Counted from the first letter of the stretch, positions 8,334 to 17,707 are shown. The stretch is 64,000 nucleotides of DNA from an uncultured Pelagimonas sp. (GCA_947499735.1 CANMPP010000004.1:165258-229257); one strand, 5' to 3'. Made by a program: numbers and translations. The notes: a model not told the origin generated them from the sequence alone.

Positions 8334-8666
8334 ATGAAAATTTTAAAGCTCGCCATTTTAGCCCCTGTTCTTCTGGCTGCTTGCGCCAAAACCCCATCTT
8401 CCATCGCACCTGTTGCTGTATCTAGCGACGAGTATGCTGGCAAATCTTGTGCCGCCCTCACGACAGAATACACATCCACCATTGCCAAATTGGAAGCGGC
8501 AGAAAACAAGCAGAAGCAAGCCGTTGCCGCCGACGCGGCTGGCGTTTTCCTTGTTTTGATCCCACCGTCAGCCCTGATTGGCGACAGCGAAGCAGATGTT
8601 GCGCTGTATAAAGGCGAAAAAATTGCGATCGAGCGCGCATTGTCCAACCAAGGTTGCACAAGCTAA
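8334..8666 (+). CDS. Small lipoprotein of unknown function
   Basis: A 110-residue protein with a short signal sequence and the lipobox LLAAC, so Cys17 should be lipidated and the protein anchored to the inner or outer membrane. The mature part contains a Cys in KSCAALTTEY, a predicted helix rich in Lys, Glu, Ala and Gln (KLEAAENKQKQAVAADAAG), a hydrophobic segment FLVLIPPSALIG and a last Cys near the end (NQGCTS). The pattern resembles small alphaproteobacterial lipoproteins that follow this layout but have no assigned role. I do not recognise a specific family. Confidence 0.85.
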   Translation: MKILKLAILAPVLLAACAKTPSSIAPVAVSSDEYAGKSCAALTTEYTSTIAKLEAAENKQKQAVAADAAGVFLVLIPPSALIGDSEADVALYKGEKIAIERALSNQGCTS

Positions 8667-8678
8667 TCGAACCTCTTT

Positions 8679-8711
8679 CTTCGCAAGCCATGTCTTCAAC
8701 GGCTTGCGAAG
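8679..8711. terminator. Stem-loop between convergent lipoprotein and LysR genes
   Basis: A perfect 11-bp inverted repeat CTTCGCAAGCC / GGCTTGCGAAG with an 11-base loop between two convergent genes. Neither side has a clear T tract, so it may be a terminator of low efficiency or an mRNA-protecting hairpin. Confidence 0.55.
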
Positions 8712-8737
8712 CCTCCGATAGGTGAAACTCTGGCGTC

Positions 8738-9658
8738 CTAATCCTCTAACGTGCCCGCCATTCCGTTCTCTTGTCGCACCAAATCAATCACCCAATCCCT
8801 GAAATCCTGAACAGGCTGCTTGTGCAGGCTGGCGTTGTCGCATGACACATAATAGGCCGTGCCGAAATCATGTGTACCTTCGGGCCAAGGAACCAGCGCG
8901 CCCTCTGCCACTTGCACGGATGTAATGGATCGCCAACCCAGCATGATCCCATGCCCATTGAGCGCCGCCTGCACCGCCTGCACGTAGTTATCAAACACCT
9001 GAATCTTGCGACTGGTCCGCACAATCCCCTTTTGACGCAAATAATCGGTCCATCCGGACCATGGTTTGCCTGATCGCAATCGCACATCGATCAACCAGGC
9101 CTCGGCCAATCCGCCGGAATAGAGCGCTTTTTCGATCAATTCAGGCGTGCCAACCGGGCATATCACCTCTGGAAACAACAAATGGGTTTCGCAATCCCGC
9201 CACCCCCCATCGCCATAGCGCAGGGCAATATCAATGCCACCCGTCAGCATCGGCAAATCCGAAGGTGGGGTTTGGACATTCACCGTCACATCGGGAAATT
9301 GCGAATAGAACAGCGGCAAACGTGGCATCAGCCAGTGGGTTGCCATGCCCAATGTGCAGCTGAGGTTAATCATTTGCTCACCAAGACCAGCGGCGAAACG
9401 GATATCATCAATCGTTTCCTCAATCAGACCCAATCCATTGCGTGTTGCGCGATGCAATCTCTCACCCGCTTCGGTGGGGACGGCAGGTTTTGCGCTACGA
9501 TCTAGCAATTTAACACCTAAATCACTCTCAAGCGCCTTAATCGCTTGGCTGACCGCGGGCGGCGTCACATTTAACTGCTGTGCAGCAACCTGCATGGATC
9601 CTGTGCGACAGACGGTGTCAAAGGTGACCAAGAGGCGAAGTGGAGGCAATCTTTCCAT
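8738..9658 (-). CDS. LysR family transcriptional regulator (GcvA/AmpR-like)
   Basis: A 306-residue LysR regulator. Residues 3-62 are the winged HTH (VAAQQLNVTPPAVSQAIKAL is the recognition helix region), and about 90-295 the substrate-binding domain (PMLTGGIDIALRYGDGGW). It is divergent from the dioxygenase-aldolase operon starting at 9728, with only 69 bases between the start codons. A palindrome of the LysR T-N11-A type overlaps its own ATG, suggesting autoregulation and control of the neighbouring operon. The inducer is not apparent. Confidence 0.93.
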   Translation of the reverse strand: MERLPPLRLLVTFDTVCRTGSMQVAAQQLNVTPPAVSQAIKALESDLGVKLLDRSAKPAVPTEAGERLHRATRNGLGLIEETIDDIRFAAGLGEQMINLSCTLGMATHWLMPRLPLFYSQFPDVTVNVQTPPSDLPMLTGGIDIALRYGDGGWRDCETHLLFPEVICPVGTPELIEKALYSGGLAEAWLIDVRLRSGKPWSGWTDYLRQKGIVRTSRKIQVFDNYVQAVQAALNGHGIMLGWRSITSVQVAEGALVPWPEGTHDFGTAYYVSCDNASLHKQPVQDFRDWVIDLVRQENGMAGTLED

Positions 9659-9677
9659 AAGTTAAGCATACACTTAT
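9657..9677. promoter_or_regulatory. Candidate LysR operator (T-N11-A)
   Basis: ATAAG-N11-CTTAT is a perfect 5-bp inverted repeat with the 11-base spacing typical of LysR-family sites. It begins at the LysR start codon and lies 51 bases before the dioxygenase start, where binding could both repress the regulator and activate the divergent operon. Confidence 0.6.
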
Positions 9678-9727
9678 CTTATGATAAATATAAGCACTCT
9701 TTTATATTCGATGATTCAGCCGCAAAT

Positions 9728-10906
9728 ATGCCTATACAACCTCCTCCAACCGACCACGGTACGACCATGAATGTAATGACCCCCACAGCCGCAACCGTCA
9801 CCTTGTCCGAAACAGGTTTGACCGTTCCGATGCCCTCAGGTGAAAGCGCATATTTCAACTATTACTGGCTGCGCGACAATTGCCCGACCTCTTTCAGTTC
9901 GGTCACACGCGAGCGCAGCTTTGACATTTTTCACCTCGAATCCGCGCCAAAAGCAGCATCTGCTGAGGTCGCAGGTGACACATTGACCATCACCTGGGCG
10001 GATGAAGAGCATACCTCTAAATTTCCGTTAACTTTGCTTGAATCTTACGCATCCGGAAATCGCCGCGCTGATCCGGCCGATCTGCCACGCAAAGCATGGT
10101 TCAGCGATCATTATCCAGACGTGCACCGCGTTAGCTTTGCTGACTTGCAAAGCGACAACGCCGCCAAAAAGGCCTGGATTGAATCCATGATCGTGGAAGG
10201 TGTGTCCATCATCACCGATATGCCGGACACTGACGAAGCGCTGACAGACGCCGCGAATGTGATGGGCAAAGTGCGCCCAACATTCTTTGGCGACTATTTC
10301 GACGTCTATACCCATATCAACCCAACCAACACGGCCTACACGGCATCCGCGCTGGAATTGCACACGGACACACCTGCGGAAGAGCACGCACCGGGCATCC
10401 AATTCCTGCACATGCGCGCCAACTCTGTGAAAGGCGGCTTGAACCTGTTTGGCGACGGCGTGGCTGCGGCCAATGATTTCCGCGAGATTGATCCAGAAGG
10501 TTTCAAACTGCTGTCTGAAATCGACATCCCGTTCTACTGTGAACATGATGATTACGACATGCGGTCCTACCAGCGTGTTATCGAACTGGACCAGCATGGC
10601 GAAGTGTCCGGCCTGACCATCAGCCAGCACATGTTGGATCTGATTGACCTGCCACAAGATGTGTTGGACGCGTATTATCCAGCCTTTTGCCGCTTTGGTA
10701 AGCTGCTGCAGGATGACAAATACATCATGAAGTTTACGCTGCAGGCAACTGAATGTATCGTCTTCGACAACCACCGCATCGTGCATGGTCGTGAAGGTTA
10801 TACAGCAGATAGCGGATCACGTTATCTGCGCGGCACCTACACAGATCGTGCAGAAATGCGATCAAACTACCGTGCATTGGTCTCTGAAGGGCGTTTCAAA
10901 GAATGA
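9728..10906 (+). CDS. TauD/TfdA dioxygenase, gamma-butyrobetaine hydroxylase-like
   Basis: A 392-residue protein with the two-domain layout of gamma-butyrobetaine and trimethyllysine hydroxylases. The N-terminal small domain contains YYWLRDNCPTSF, followed by a TauD/TfdA jelly-roll. The Fe(II) triad is visible: His212 and Asp214 (LELHTDTP) and a distal His353 (HRIVHGREGY), with a downstream Arg for 2-oxoglutarate (SRYLRGTY). It hydroxylates a substrate with O2 and 2-oxoglutarate. The start is uncertain: ATGs at 9728, 9767 and 9776 are all possible and none has a strong ribosome-binding site. It is coupled to a class II aldolase by an ATGA overlap, so the hydroxylated product may be cleaved by an aldol reaction (inference). 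Confidence 0.88.
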   Translation: MPIQPPPTDHGTTMNVMTPTAATVTLSETGLTVPMPSGESAYFNYYWLRDNCPTSFSSVTRERSFDIFHLESAPKAASAEVAGDTLTITWADEEHTSKFPLTLLESYASGNRRADPADLPRKAWFSDHYPDVHRVSFADLQSDNAAKKAWIESMIVEGVSIITDMPDTDEALTDAANVMGKVRPTFFGDYFDVYTHINPTNTAYTASALELHTDTPAEEHAPGIQFLHMRANSVKGGLNLFGDGVAAANDFREIDPEGFKLLSEIDIPFYCEHDDYDMRSYQRVIELDQHGEVSGLTISQHMLDLIDLPQDVLDAYYPAFCRFGKLLQDDKYIMKFTLQATECIVFDNHRIVHGREGYTADSGSRYLRGTYTDRAEMRSNYRALVSEGRFKE

Positions 10907-11664
10907 ATGACCTGAGCACAGCCAAAGACTTGGAACCATCCGAGTTGACAGCCCTGCGCCAAGATCTGGCGGCGGCGTTTCGCCTCTGCCACGCTTTTGG
11001 CTGGAGCGAATCCGTCGGCAACCATTTCAGCGCAGCCGTGTCTGAAGATGGCAAATCCTTTCTGCTGAACCCGCGCTGGCAGCATTTCGCAACGATCAAA
11101 GCCAGCGATCTGTTGCTGCTGAATGCGGATGATGACAGCGTGATGGATGGGCCAAATGCGCCTGACCCATCCGCTTGGGCCGTGCACGGCGCGCTGCATC
11201 AGGAATTGCCTGAGGCACGCGTGATCCTGCATTGCCATTCGCCTTACGCAACCGCATTGGCCTGCCTAAAAGACCCGACCATGCTGCCGATCGACAACAA
11301 CACCGCCCGGTTCTTTGGCCGGATCGGCTATGATCTGGAATTCGGCGGCATCTCGGACACAGCAGAAGAAGGCGAACATCTGGTCAAAGCCATGCGCGGC
11401 AATTCCGTGCTGGTCATGGGCAATCACGGCGTCTCCGTGACTGGCCCGACCGTGGCTGCGGCGTTTGAGGATCTGTATTTCTTTGAAAAGGCAGCACAGA
11501 CGCAAATCTTGGCGATGTCCACAGGACAACCTTTGGCCCTGTTGAACGACAATGTGGCGCAAAACACGTCTGAAGGGTGGAAGCCCTATTACGGCATGGG
11601 CGAAAACCACTTTGCCTATCTGAAAACCACGCTGGACAAGGATGACCCAAGCTGGCGTGACTGA
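10903..11664 (+). CDS. Class II aldolase/adducin family protein
   Basis: A 253-residue class II aldolase/adducin domain protein, the fold of fuculose-1-phosphate aldolase and related metal enzymes. Zinc ligands are visible in VILHCHSPYA (HxH) and in VMGNHGVSVTG. Glu and Asn residues around WSESVGNHFSAAV form the N-terminal part of the site. The ATG overlaps the dioxygenase stop codon, so the two enzymes are made together and probably act in sequence. The specific substrate is unknown. A hydroxy-acid or betaine derivative made by the dioxygenase is the natural guess. Confidence 0.88.
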   Translation: MNDLSTAKDLEPSELTALRQDLAAAFRLCHAFGWSESVGNHFSAAVSEDGKSFLLNPRWQHFATIKASDLLLLNADDDSVMDGPNAPDPSAWAVHGALHQELPEARVILHCHSPYATALACLKDPTMLPIDNNTARFFGRIGYDLEFGGISDTAEEGEHLVKAMRGNSVLVMGNHGVSVTGPTVAAAFEDLYFFEKAAQTQILAMSTGQPLALLNDNVAQNTSEGWKPYYGMGENHFAYLKTTLDKDDPSWRD

Positions 11665-11706
11665 CCTAGTGACCTCATCGGGATGCGTTTGCATTTCCGT
11701 TGAAAT

Positions 11707-11757
11707 AGCGTCTTAATCACGCGGAACATTCCGCAACGGTTAAGGCGCTTTTTCTTT
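11707..11757 (+). terminator. Strong terminator overlapping the start codon of the next gene
   Basis: A long two-part stem: AGCGTCTTAATC pairs with GGTTAAGGCGCT, and inside it GCGGAA-CA-TTCCGC forms a second perfect hairpin. TTTTTCTTT follows at once. The last bases of the T tract are also the TTG start codon of the SbcD-like gene at 11756. Confidence 0.85.
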
Positions 11758-12985
11758 GGTCAAACTTCTGCATACGGCTGACATCCATCTGGATTCCCCG
11801 CTGAAAACGCTGGCCTTGCGCAATCCAGATTTGGCCGAACGGATTCAAAGCGCCACGCGCATCGCCTTTTCCCGCATCATAGACACCGCCATTCATGAAA
11901 ACGTTGCCGCCCTATTGATTGCAGGCGATCTGTTTGATGGGGCCGAGCGCAGCGCGCGCACCGCCGCATTTCTAACCGGCGAATTGGATCGGTTGCGGCA
12001 TACCGACATCAAAGTGTTCTATATCAAAGGCAATCATGATGCGGAAAACCCAATTACCGGCGCAATGGATCTGCCGGATAATGTGCATGTGTTCGATGGC
12101 CGGGGCGGCAAGGTTCAACTGACCGATCAGGTCTGGATTCACGGTGTCAGCTTTGCCGGCAAACACGCACCAGATAGCTTATTGCCGAAATTCCCTGCCC
12201 CAGTGCCCAGCGCGATCAATATTGCCATGCTGCACACATCCCTTGCTGGCGCAGCTGGGCATGACACCTACGCCCCCTGTTCCGTGGCAGAATTACGGGC
12301 CATGGGATTTGATTATTGGGCATTGGGGCATATCCACAAACGACAGGTCCATGCGATGGATCCCCCCATCGTGATGCCCGGCATCCCCCAAGGGCGCGAT
12401 ATGGGCGAAACCGGTCCAAAATCGGCCACGCTGATTGATATTTCGGAAAATGACATCACCATAAGTGAAGTCCCAACATCCGCAGTTGAATTTCTGCGCG
12501 TGGATCTGGACATTACCGACCTAACATCATCCGACGCGCTCCGCGATGCATTGCGCGCCTGCCTGGCCAAATGCGCTGCAAATCTTAAATCTGACGCTGC
12601 CGTTCTACGCCTGACGTTCACCGGTCAAAGTGATCTGCAGTGGCAGCTTTTGCGCGATCACGAGATGTGGCACGAAACCGTCGAACAGATTAGTCAGGGC
12701 TTTGGTCAAATCTGGCTGGATCGGTTGGACATTTCGCTAGAGTCGGACCCAAGCCCCAGCCAAAGTGCTGTGTCTGAATTGGCTGACCTTATGGATGCGA
12801 TCCAGAACGAACCCGGATTTGCCCAATCCTGTGATGCGCTGCTCGAAACGCTTCTGAAAGACCTTCCAAACAGCCGTCGCGCTGCGTTGCTGCCCGACCC
12901 GGACGCAAAAGCGGCCCTGCGACGCACATTGGCCGCAGCCGGAGCCCATGACATTCTCGCGCGGATGAAAGGCGTGGAAAGCTGA
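11756..12985 (+). CDS. SbcD/YhaO-like DNA repair metallophosphoesterase
   Basis: A 409-residue calcineurin-like phosphoesterase of the Mre11/SbcD group, with all metal motifs in order: DIH (LLHTADIHLDSP), GDLFD, GNHD, an intermediate His (MLHTSL) and GHIH (ALGHIHKRQ). The C-terminal 170 residues are the capping region expected of YhaO-type proteins. Such nucleases process DNA ends with a Rad50/SbcC-like ATPase, here encoded next with a one-base overlap (TGATG). The start must be TTG at 11756, since no other start codon precedes the first motif. That TTG sits in the T tract of a terminator, so initiation may depend on readthrough or on a transcript beginning inside the hairpin. Confidence 0.9.
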   Translation: MVKLLHTADIHLDSPLKTLALRNPDLAERIQSATRIAFSRIIDTAIHENVAALLIAGDLFDGAERSARTAAFLTGELDRLRHTDIKVFYIKGNHDAENPITGAMDLPDNVHVFDGRGGKVQLTDQVWIHGVSFAGKHAPDSLLPKFPAPVPSAINIAMLHTSLAGAAGHDTYAPCSVAELRAMGFDYWALGHIHKRQVHAMDPPIVMPGIPQGRDMGETGPKSATLIDISENDITISEVPTSAVEFLRVDLDITDLTSSDALRDALRACLAKCAANLKSDAAVLRLTFTGQSDLQWQLLRDHEMWHETVEQISQGFGQIWLDRLDISLESDPSPSQSAVSELADLMDAIQNEPGFAQSCDALLETLLKDLPNSRRAALLPDPDAKAALRRTLAAAGAHDILARMKGVES

Positions 12986-15900
12986 TGCGCATACGCTCTC
13001 TTTCTCTCGATTTTTTCGGCCATTTCACCGATCAAACCTATGATTTCGGCCCTCGCGCAGATGGTGGGGATTTCCACATTATCTATGGGCGAAATGAGGC
13101 AGGGAAATCGACAACGATGGAGGCGTTCCTGCGCCTTCTCTATAAATTTCCGGCCCGCGACCCCTATGATTTTCGCCATCAGCGGAAAAATCTGCGTGTT
13201 TCAGGCGTGATGGATATAGACGGTACATCGCAGGCTTTCACCCGCCTGCCTACACGGGGCGACAACCTACTGGATGGCGCGGGCCAGCCCCTGCCCGAAC
13301 ACGTATTGGCCACACAATTGGGCGGTCTGTCATTAGAGGATTATCGCAACCTCTTGTGCCTTGACGATGAAACCATCGAAAGTGGTGGTCAGGAAATTGC
13401 CAATGCCAAGGGTGACATAGGTCGCCTGTTGTTTTCTGCCGCCGCCGGTATTGCAGATCTATCAGGTGTCTTAGAACAGGCCCAGGCCCAAGCCAAATCC
13501 CTGCATCTGAAGAACAGTAAATCATCTCAAATGGCGGTTCTGAAAAAAGAACTGACCGAGGTGGATAAACAAATCCGCGCGTTAGATGTGACTGCCAGCG
13601 CATGGCGCAAGATGAAGCAGGATTTGGAACAGGCAGAGCAAGCCGAGAGCGATGCAAAATCCCGCCGTGACGCATTGCGTCGCCGTCAAAGCCAACTCAC
13701 TGCGCAACACGCGGCACTAGATTTATTGACCCAACATGATGCGCTTACATCCGAAATAGCGCCTTATGCAGACTATCCAGACCACATGGATGTGTCAGTC
13801 GACCAGATATTTGCGCTGCAAACCAAGCAATCCAAAGCCCAATCAGATCATGATCGCATAACCCAAGAACTGGCAGAGGGTCAGAATGCATTGGATGCGC
13901 TGAAATTCGATCCTTTGCATGACAGTCTGCTCGCGGATTTGGCCGCTCTGTCCGATCTACAGGCGCGTATGCGCACCGCTGATCTGGATCTGCCCCGACG
14001 CGAACACGCGCTGTCCGAAATCACCACTGATATGACCCGCCTTGTTGCAGATATGGGCAGTGATTGCGATGCACGTGATTTGGTTCTGCCCTTACATGCG
14101 CTGGCCGAGCTTGAACGCAACCGCGATGATGTGCGCAGCGCGGAACACGAGGTGCAAACAGCCCAACAGGAATGGGCAGACACCAAAAATGCTTTGGATC
14201 AGTTGCCAAAGGATCTGGCAGCGCATGCCGCCCTTGCAGACATCCTGAATCAATACGACGCAGCGCAGCTGGCCCAGCGCCATATACAGGCACTCGAGGC
14301 GCTTAGATCCGCCAAAGACCGGCGTGATAGCACACGCGCCGCACTATCCGTCGGCCCAACCCGGTTTGACACATTGCCTGCCAGCCCAATCGATGCACAT
14401 CGGGGGGAAGAAATCGCACGGCGCTACGATGATCTCAGCCGACACGCCAAGTCATTACAGGACGACCTGCGTGAACACCGCGATACGCTTGGCCTGTTAA
14501 ACGCACAGATCACATCGCAGCAAACCACCGCGAACCTACCCAGCGATGCCGAAACGGCCGAGGCACATTCCAAACGAAACGCGCTATGGCGCGATCATCT
14601 GCATTCTTTATCCACCGCTAGCGCCGCCAGCTTTGAAACCGCAATGCATGCATTGGATCACCTGGCCCAAGCCCGCCTGAATGGCGCCAGTCAACTAGGG
14701 CAGTTGCGCCAATTGGACCAGCGTCGGATTGAGTTAGAGGTTAAAGTTGCACAGACCGACGAGACCCTGATCAAGACCAACGATCAGATCGCGCAATTGG
14801 ACGCCGAAATCCGTGAAATTACCGCAGGTATTGGCCTGCCACAAACCACGGCATCCGGCCTATCGGCGTGGTTAAGGACCTATCAAACGGCCTGCGATGC
14901 TGAGGCTGATTATCTTCGCGTAACTGCACAGCATGCCAATACGATTGAAACATGCAAAGATCTGGTCACATCCCTTGCGCCGCACCTGCCGGAACCTGCT
15001 TTAAGCTTTTCCGCCACCTTAAAGGCCGCGCAACAGATCGTGACCACACAGGCCAGCATCAACGAACGAAAAGATGGGTTAAAATCGGATTTGGCACGGC
15101 GCACCACCCAGCTGAAATCCAAACAAGATCAGGCCCAGGCTGCGCAGACCACATGGGACACCGCGATACAACAGCATGTGGGAACCGCATTGTCGGCGGC
15201 CCAATTGCGCCAAGATCTGGCACCATTACGTACCTTACGAGAATTAGACGGCAAACGGGCCCAAACCCAGCGCCAGGTTGACGCCATGCGGTCCGATCAG
15301 GCGCAATTCACAACAGAGGTTTCCGGGCTAGCACATCGCCATGGGATCCAAGATCCAGATCCACGTTCTGCCTTTGACCAGCTGCGCGCCATGGCCGATC
15401 AGGCAGAAACCGCTCGGGCCACACAAGCCCGCTTGACGCAGGAACAGACACAAAAGCAAGCCGCCTTACAAACCTCACAATCGCATCTTGAAGAGGTCGC
15501 ACAGGCCCAAAAAATGTATGCCACGCTGTTTCCCGACACCGCATCAATCGATGATCTAGAGATGTTGCGCAATGCGGTTTCAAATGCACACAGTGTGATT
15601 GCCAAGCGCGGGCAGTGTCGCATCTTGGTTGGCGATATTTTGACCAAGCTGGATGTGCCTGACCTTCACAAAGCCCGCACCATGTTAGAGGAATGCACCC
15701 GAACCGACCTAGAAGCCGAGCTAGAGAGCCTGCCACAGGATCTAGATCAAAGCGAAGCGGCCTATCACGCGGCAATTGCCACATGCGCCAGCGCGCGGAC
15801 GGATTTGTCTAATTTGTCCGGCGATAGTGAAATCGCTGAACTGGTCCAGCGAAAGGCAACCCTTGAGCTTCAGATTGAAGACACAGCACTGTCCTACCTG

Positions 15901-16377
15901 CGCTTGAGCATGGGCATCACTTTGGCCGAAGAAGCAATCAGACGTTACCGGGACAGCCATCGCAATGGGATGATCCGCGCCACACAAACCGCCTTTTCCA
16001 GCCTCACAAATGGGGCCTATCCCCGCTTAACGACACAAACACAGGGCAGTTCAGAAGTGCTATTGGCCCTAGATCGCGATGGGGTTTCCAAGCGCGTTGA
16101 TGACATGTCAAAAGGCACACGGTTCCAGCTATATCTGGCATTGCGCGCAGCAGCCTATGAACAAATGGTCGCCAGCGGTGTGTCATTGCCCTTCTTTTGC
16201 GATGACATTTTTGAAACCTTTGATGAGGAACGCACAAAATCTGCTTGCCTGTTGATGGAACAAATTGGTCAACAGGGCCAAGGGATTTACCTAACCCATC
16301 ACCGCCATGTGTTGGACATTGCGCAGGCCCATTGCAAAACGCCTCCGAAAATCCATGTGATTGGCGGCACCCTCTGA
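12985..16377 (+). CDS. SbcC/YhaN-like AAA ATPase
   Basis: A 1130-residue SMC/Rad50-type protein. The N-terminal ATPase half has Walker A GRNEAGKST (about residues 36-44) in IIYGRNEAGKSTTMEAFLRL. The middle (about 180-950) is long coiled coil rich in Gln, Ala, Asp and Glu. The C-terminal half has an ABC signature-like region (DDMSKGTRFQLYLALR) and Walker B LPFFCDDIFETFDEER, which ends in the D-loop. The order and length match YhaN/SbcC proteins that partner the SbcD-like nuclease encoded upstream. Together they should form a DNA-end tethering and processing complex in the cytoplasm. No hinge Zn-hook CxxC is obvious in the coiled coil, which is known for the YhaN branch. Confidence 0.9.
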   Translation: MRIRSLSLDFFGHFTDQTYDFGPRADGGDFHIIYGRNEAGKSTTMEAFLRLLYKFPARDPYDFRHQRKNLRVSGVMDIDGTSQAFTRLPTRGDNLLDGAGQPLPEHVLATQLGGLSLEDYRNLLCLDDETIESGGQEIANAKGDIGRLLFSAAAGIADLSGVLEQAQAQAKSLHLKNSKSSQMAVLKKELTEVDKQIRALDVTASAWRKMKQDLEQAEQAESDAKSRRDALRRRQSQLTAQHAALDLLTQHDALTSEIAPYADYPDHMDVSVDQIFALQTKQSKAQSDHDRITQELAEGQNALDALKFDPLHDSLLADLAALSDLQARMRTADLDLPRREHALSEITTDMTRLVADMGSDCDARDLVLPLHALAELERNRDDVRSAEHEVQTAQQEWADTKNALDQLPKDLAAHAALADILNQYDAAQLAQRHIQALEALRSAKDRRDSTRAALSVGPTRFDTLPASPIDAHRGEEIARRYDDLSRHAKSLQDDLREHRDTLGLLNAQITSQQTTANLPSDAETAEAHSKRNALWRDHLHSLSTASAASFETAMHALDHLAQARLNGASQLGQLRQLDQRRIELEVKVAQTDETLIKTNDQIAQLDAEIREITAGIGLPQTTASGLSAWLRTYQTACDAEADYLRVTAQHANTIETCKDLVTSLAPHLPEPALSFSATLKAAQQIVTTQASINERKDGLKSDLARRTTQLKSKQDQAQAAQTTWDTAIQQHVGTALSAAQLRQDLAPLRTLRELDGKRAQTQRQVDAMRSDQAQFTTEVSGLAHRHGIQDPDPRSAFDQLRAMADQAETARATQARLTQEQTQKQAALQTSQSHLEEVAQAQKMYATLFPDTASIDDLEMLRNAVSNAHSVIAKRGQCRILVGDILTKLDVPDLHKARTMLEECTRTDLEAELESLPQDLDQSEAAYHAAIATCASARTDLSNLSGDSEIAELVQRKATLELQIEDTALSYLRLSMGITLAEEAIRRYRDSHRNGMIRATQTAFSSLTNGAYPRLTTQTQGSSEVLLALDRDGVSKRVDDMSKGTRFQLYLALRAAAYEQMVASGVSLPFFCDDIFETFDEERTKSACLLMEQIGQQGQGIYLTHHRHVLDIAQAHCKTPPKIHVIGGTL

Positions 16378-16486
16378 TTTACCCAGAAATGGCGGCGATG
16401 TTGGGCTGTATTGCACACAATACACAACGCGCCCCTGTTTCAGCCACGCCGCATCGAAACAGTTGTGATCAGTACGTATATGTCAG

Positions 16487-17656
16487 CTATGCTTGTGCAT
16501 CACGCTTTTTGCGCAACCCGATATGAACACCAGCCCCTGCGATATAAAGCACAATCAGTGCAGCAATGAGGGCTCCGTTGCCATAGTCTAAAACGACCAG
16601 CAAAACCGGTGTTCCCAGCAAATTTCCCAGATTGCCCATCTGGGCCATCGTTCCATTGGCCAGCGCCTGATCGCCAGCGCTTTCATTCAGCTCGGGTACA
16701 AGGGCAAAGCTGGCCCCTTGGACAAGCCCCAGCACCCCAAATAGAACCAATGCAAACGCCCCCATCGGCACGCCGAAATAATAGGTGACGCAAATCACCG
16801 CACCGCCGATGAATCCAACCACAACCAGCATATAGGCCGATGTAACCGACAGGGCCGGACCAACCAGGCCAAGCGCCACTACGATGCTAACCAATGGCAT
16901 AAGGCCGACAATCAACGCGCGGATGTCTTCATCGATCAATCCCGGCAGAACCGCCAACAAGGACACGAAGGTCGTCGTATAGCACAACCACCCAAAAGCT
17001 GGTGCAGATGTGTTGGGCGATTGATAGGCGCGTTTATGTTGGTGCCACAGGCTGTTCACAGTCACCTTGGGTGCGGCTTCACGCTCACCTGCTTCACCAA
17101 TCACGCCAAAGATCACCGCCAGAACCATGACGGCCATAATGACACCGTGCATCATCAGGCTAGGCCCCAATCCATATTCTTGTGCGAAAGGCAGGCCAAT
17201 CCATGCCGCTATTGCAAAGCTGACGCCAAAAAACGTGCTCCATAGCGTCATGCCCATACCGCGATAGCGCTCAGAGCAGGTTTGTGCCAACAATGTCGGC
17301 GCGGCCACCACGATGATCAAATGAGAGATCCCTTCGATCACGCGACTGACAAGAAAAAGAGGAAGCGAGGGCAGCACCGCCTGCCAAAAGGACATGGCGG
17401 CCCCAATGATCAAGGCAATAACGATAACGCGCTTGAGGCCCCAATTGACCACAAACACCCCAGATGTCATGCCAAACACCGCCCCGATCCCGCTGATCAA
17501 GGTCAAAGACCATCCCAGAGAGGCGCCAGCAGCAGGGTAGGCGCTTTGCAACAGATCAAAGGGAACAGCCAGTTTGGCAAACTGCCCTGCTGCGCATAGG
17601 CCAACGATCCAAAGCAGGATCACGGAAATTACTTTATGGGGCGCATGAGATATCAT
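16487..17656 (-). CDS. Major facilitator superfamily transporter
   Basis: About 389 residues with some twelve hydrophobic segments in two halves and a central cytoplasmic loop (EAGEREAAPKVTVNSLWHQH). The first half has an MFS-like loop after helix 2 (VVNWGLKR). The C terminus is short and basic (GLRKKRDAQA). It resembles cyanate/multidrug-type MFS carriers, but the substrate is unknown. The frame extends up to an ATG at 17707, but that codon lies in a perfect palindrome that looks like an operator, so I prefer the ATG at 17656; an ATG at 17692 is also possible. It stands alone, 109 bases after the convergent SbcC-like gene. Confidence 0.82.
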   Translation of the reverse strand: MISHAPHKVISVILLWIVGLCAAGQFAKLAVPFDLLQSAYPAAGASLGWSLTLISGIGAVFGMTSGVFVVNWGLKRVIVIALIIGAAMSFWQAVLPSLPLFLVSRVIEGISHLIIVVAAPTLLAQTCSERYRGMGMTLWSTFFGVSFAIAAWIGLPFAQEYGLGPSLMMHGVIMAVMVLAVIFGVIGEAGEREAAPKVTVNSLWHQHKRAYQSPNTSAPAFGWLCYTTTFVSLLAVLPGLIDEDIRALIVGLMPLVSIVVALGLVGPALSVTSAYMLVVVGFIGGAVICVTYYFGVPMGAFALVLFGVLGLVQGASFALVPELNESAGDQALANGTMAQMGNLGNLLGTPVLLVVLDYGNGALIAALIVLYIAGAGVHIGLRKKRDAQA

Positions 17657-17690
17657 GCATGCGCAGTATCGCCTGTTGCCATGTGAGACC

Positions 17691-17707
17691 ATGCATAAAT
17701 TATGCAT
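17691..17707. promoter_or_regulatory. 17-bp palindrome upstream of the MFS gene
   Basis: ATGCATAA-A-TTATGCAT is a perfect palindrome around one central base, 35 bases before the preferred start codon. It is a candidate repressor operator for the transporter. The regulator is not adjacent. Confidence 0.5.

Noticed and set aside
10028..10786. A 252-codon open frame on the minus strand
   Set aside because: It lies wholly opposite the dioxygenase gene, has no ribosome-binding site and no family features; codon bias of the real gene explains it.
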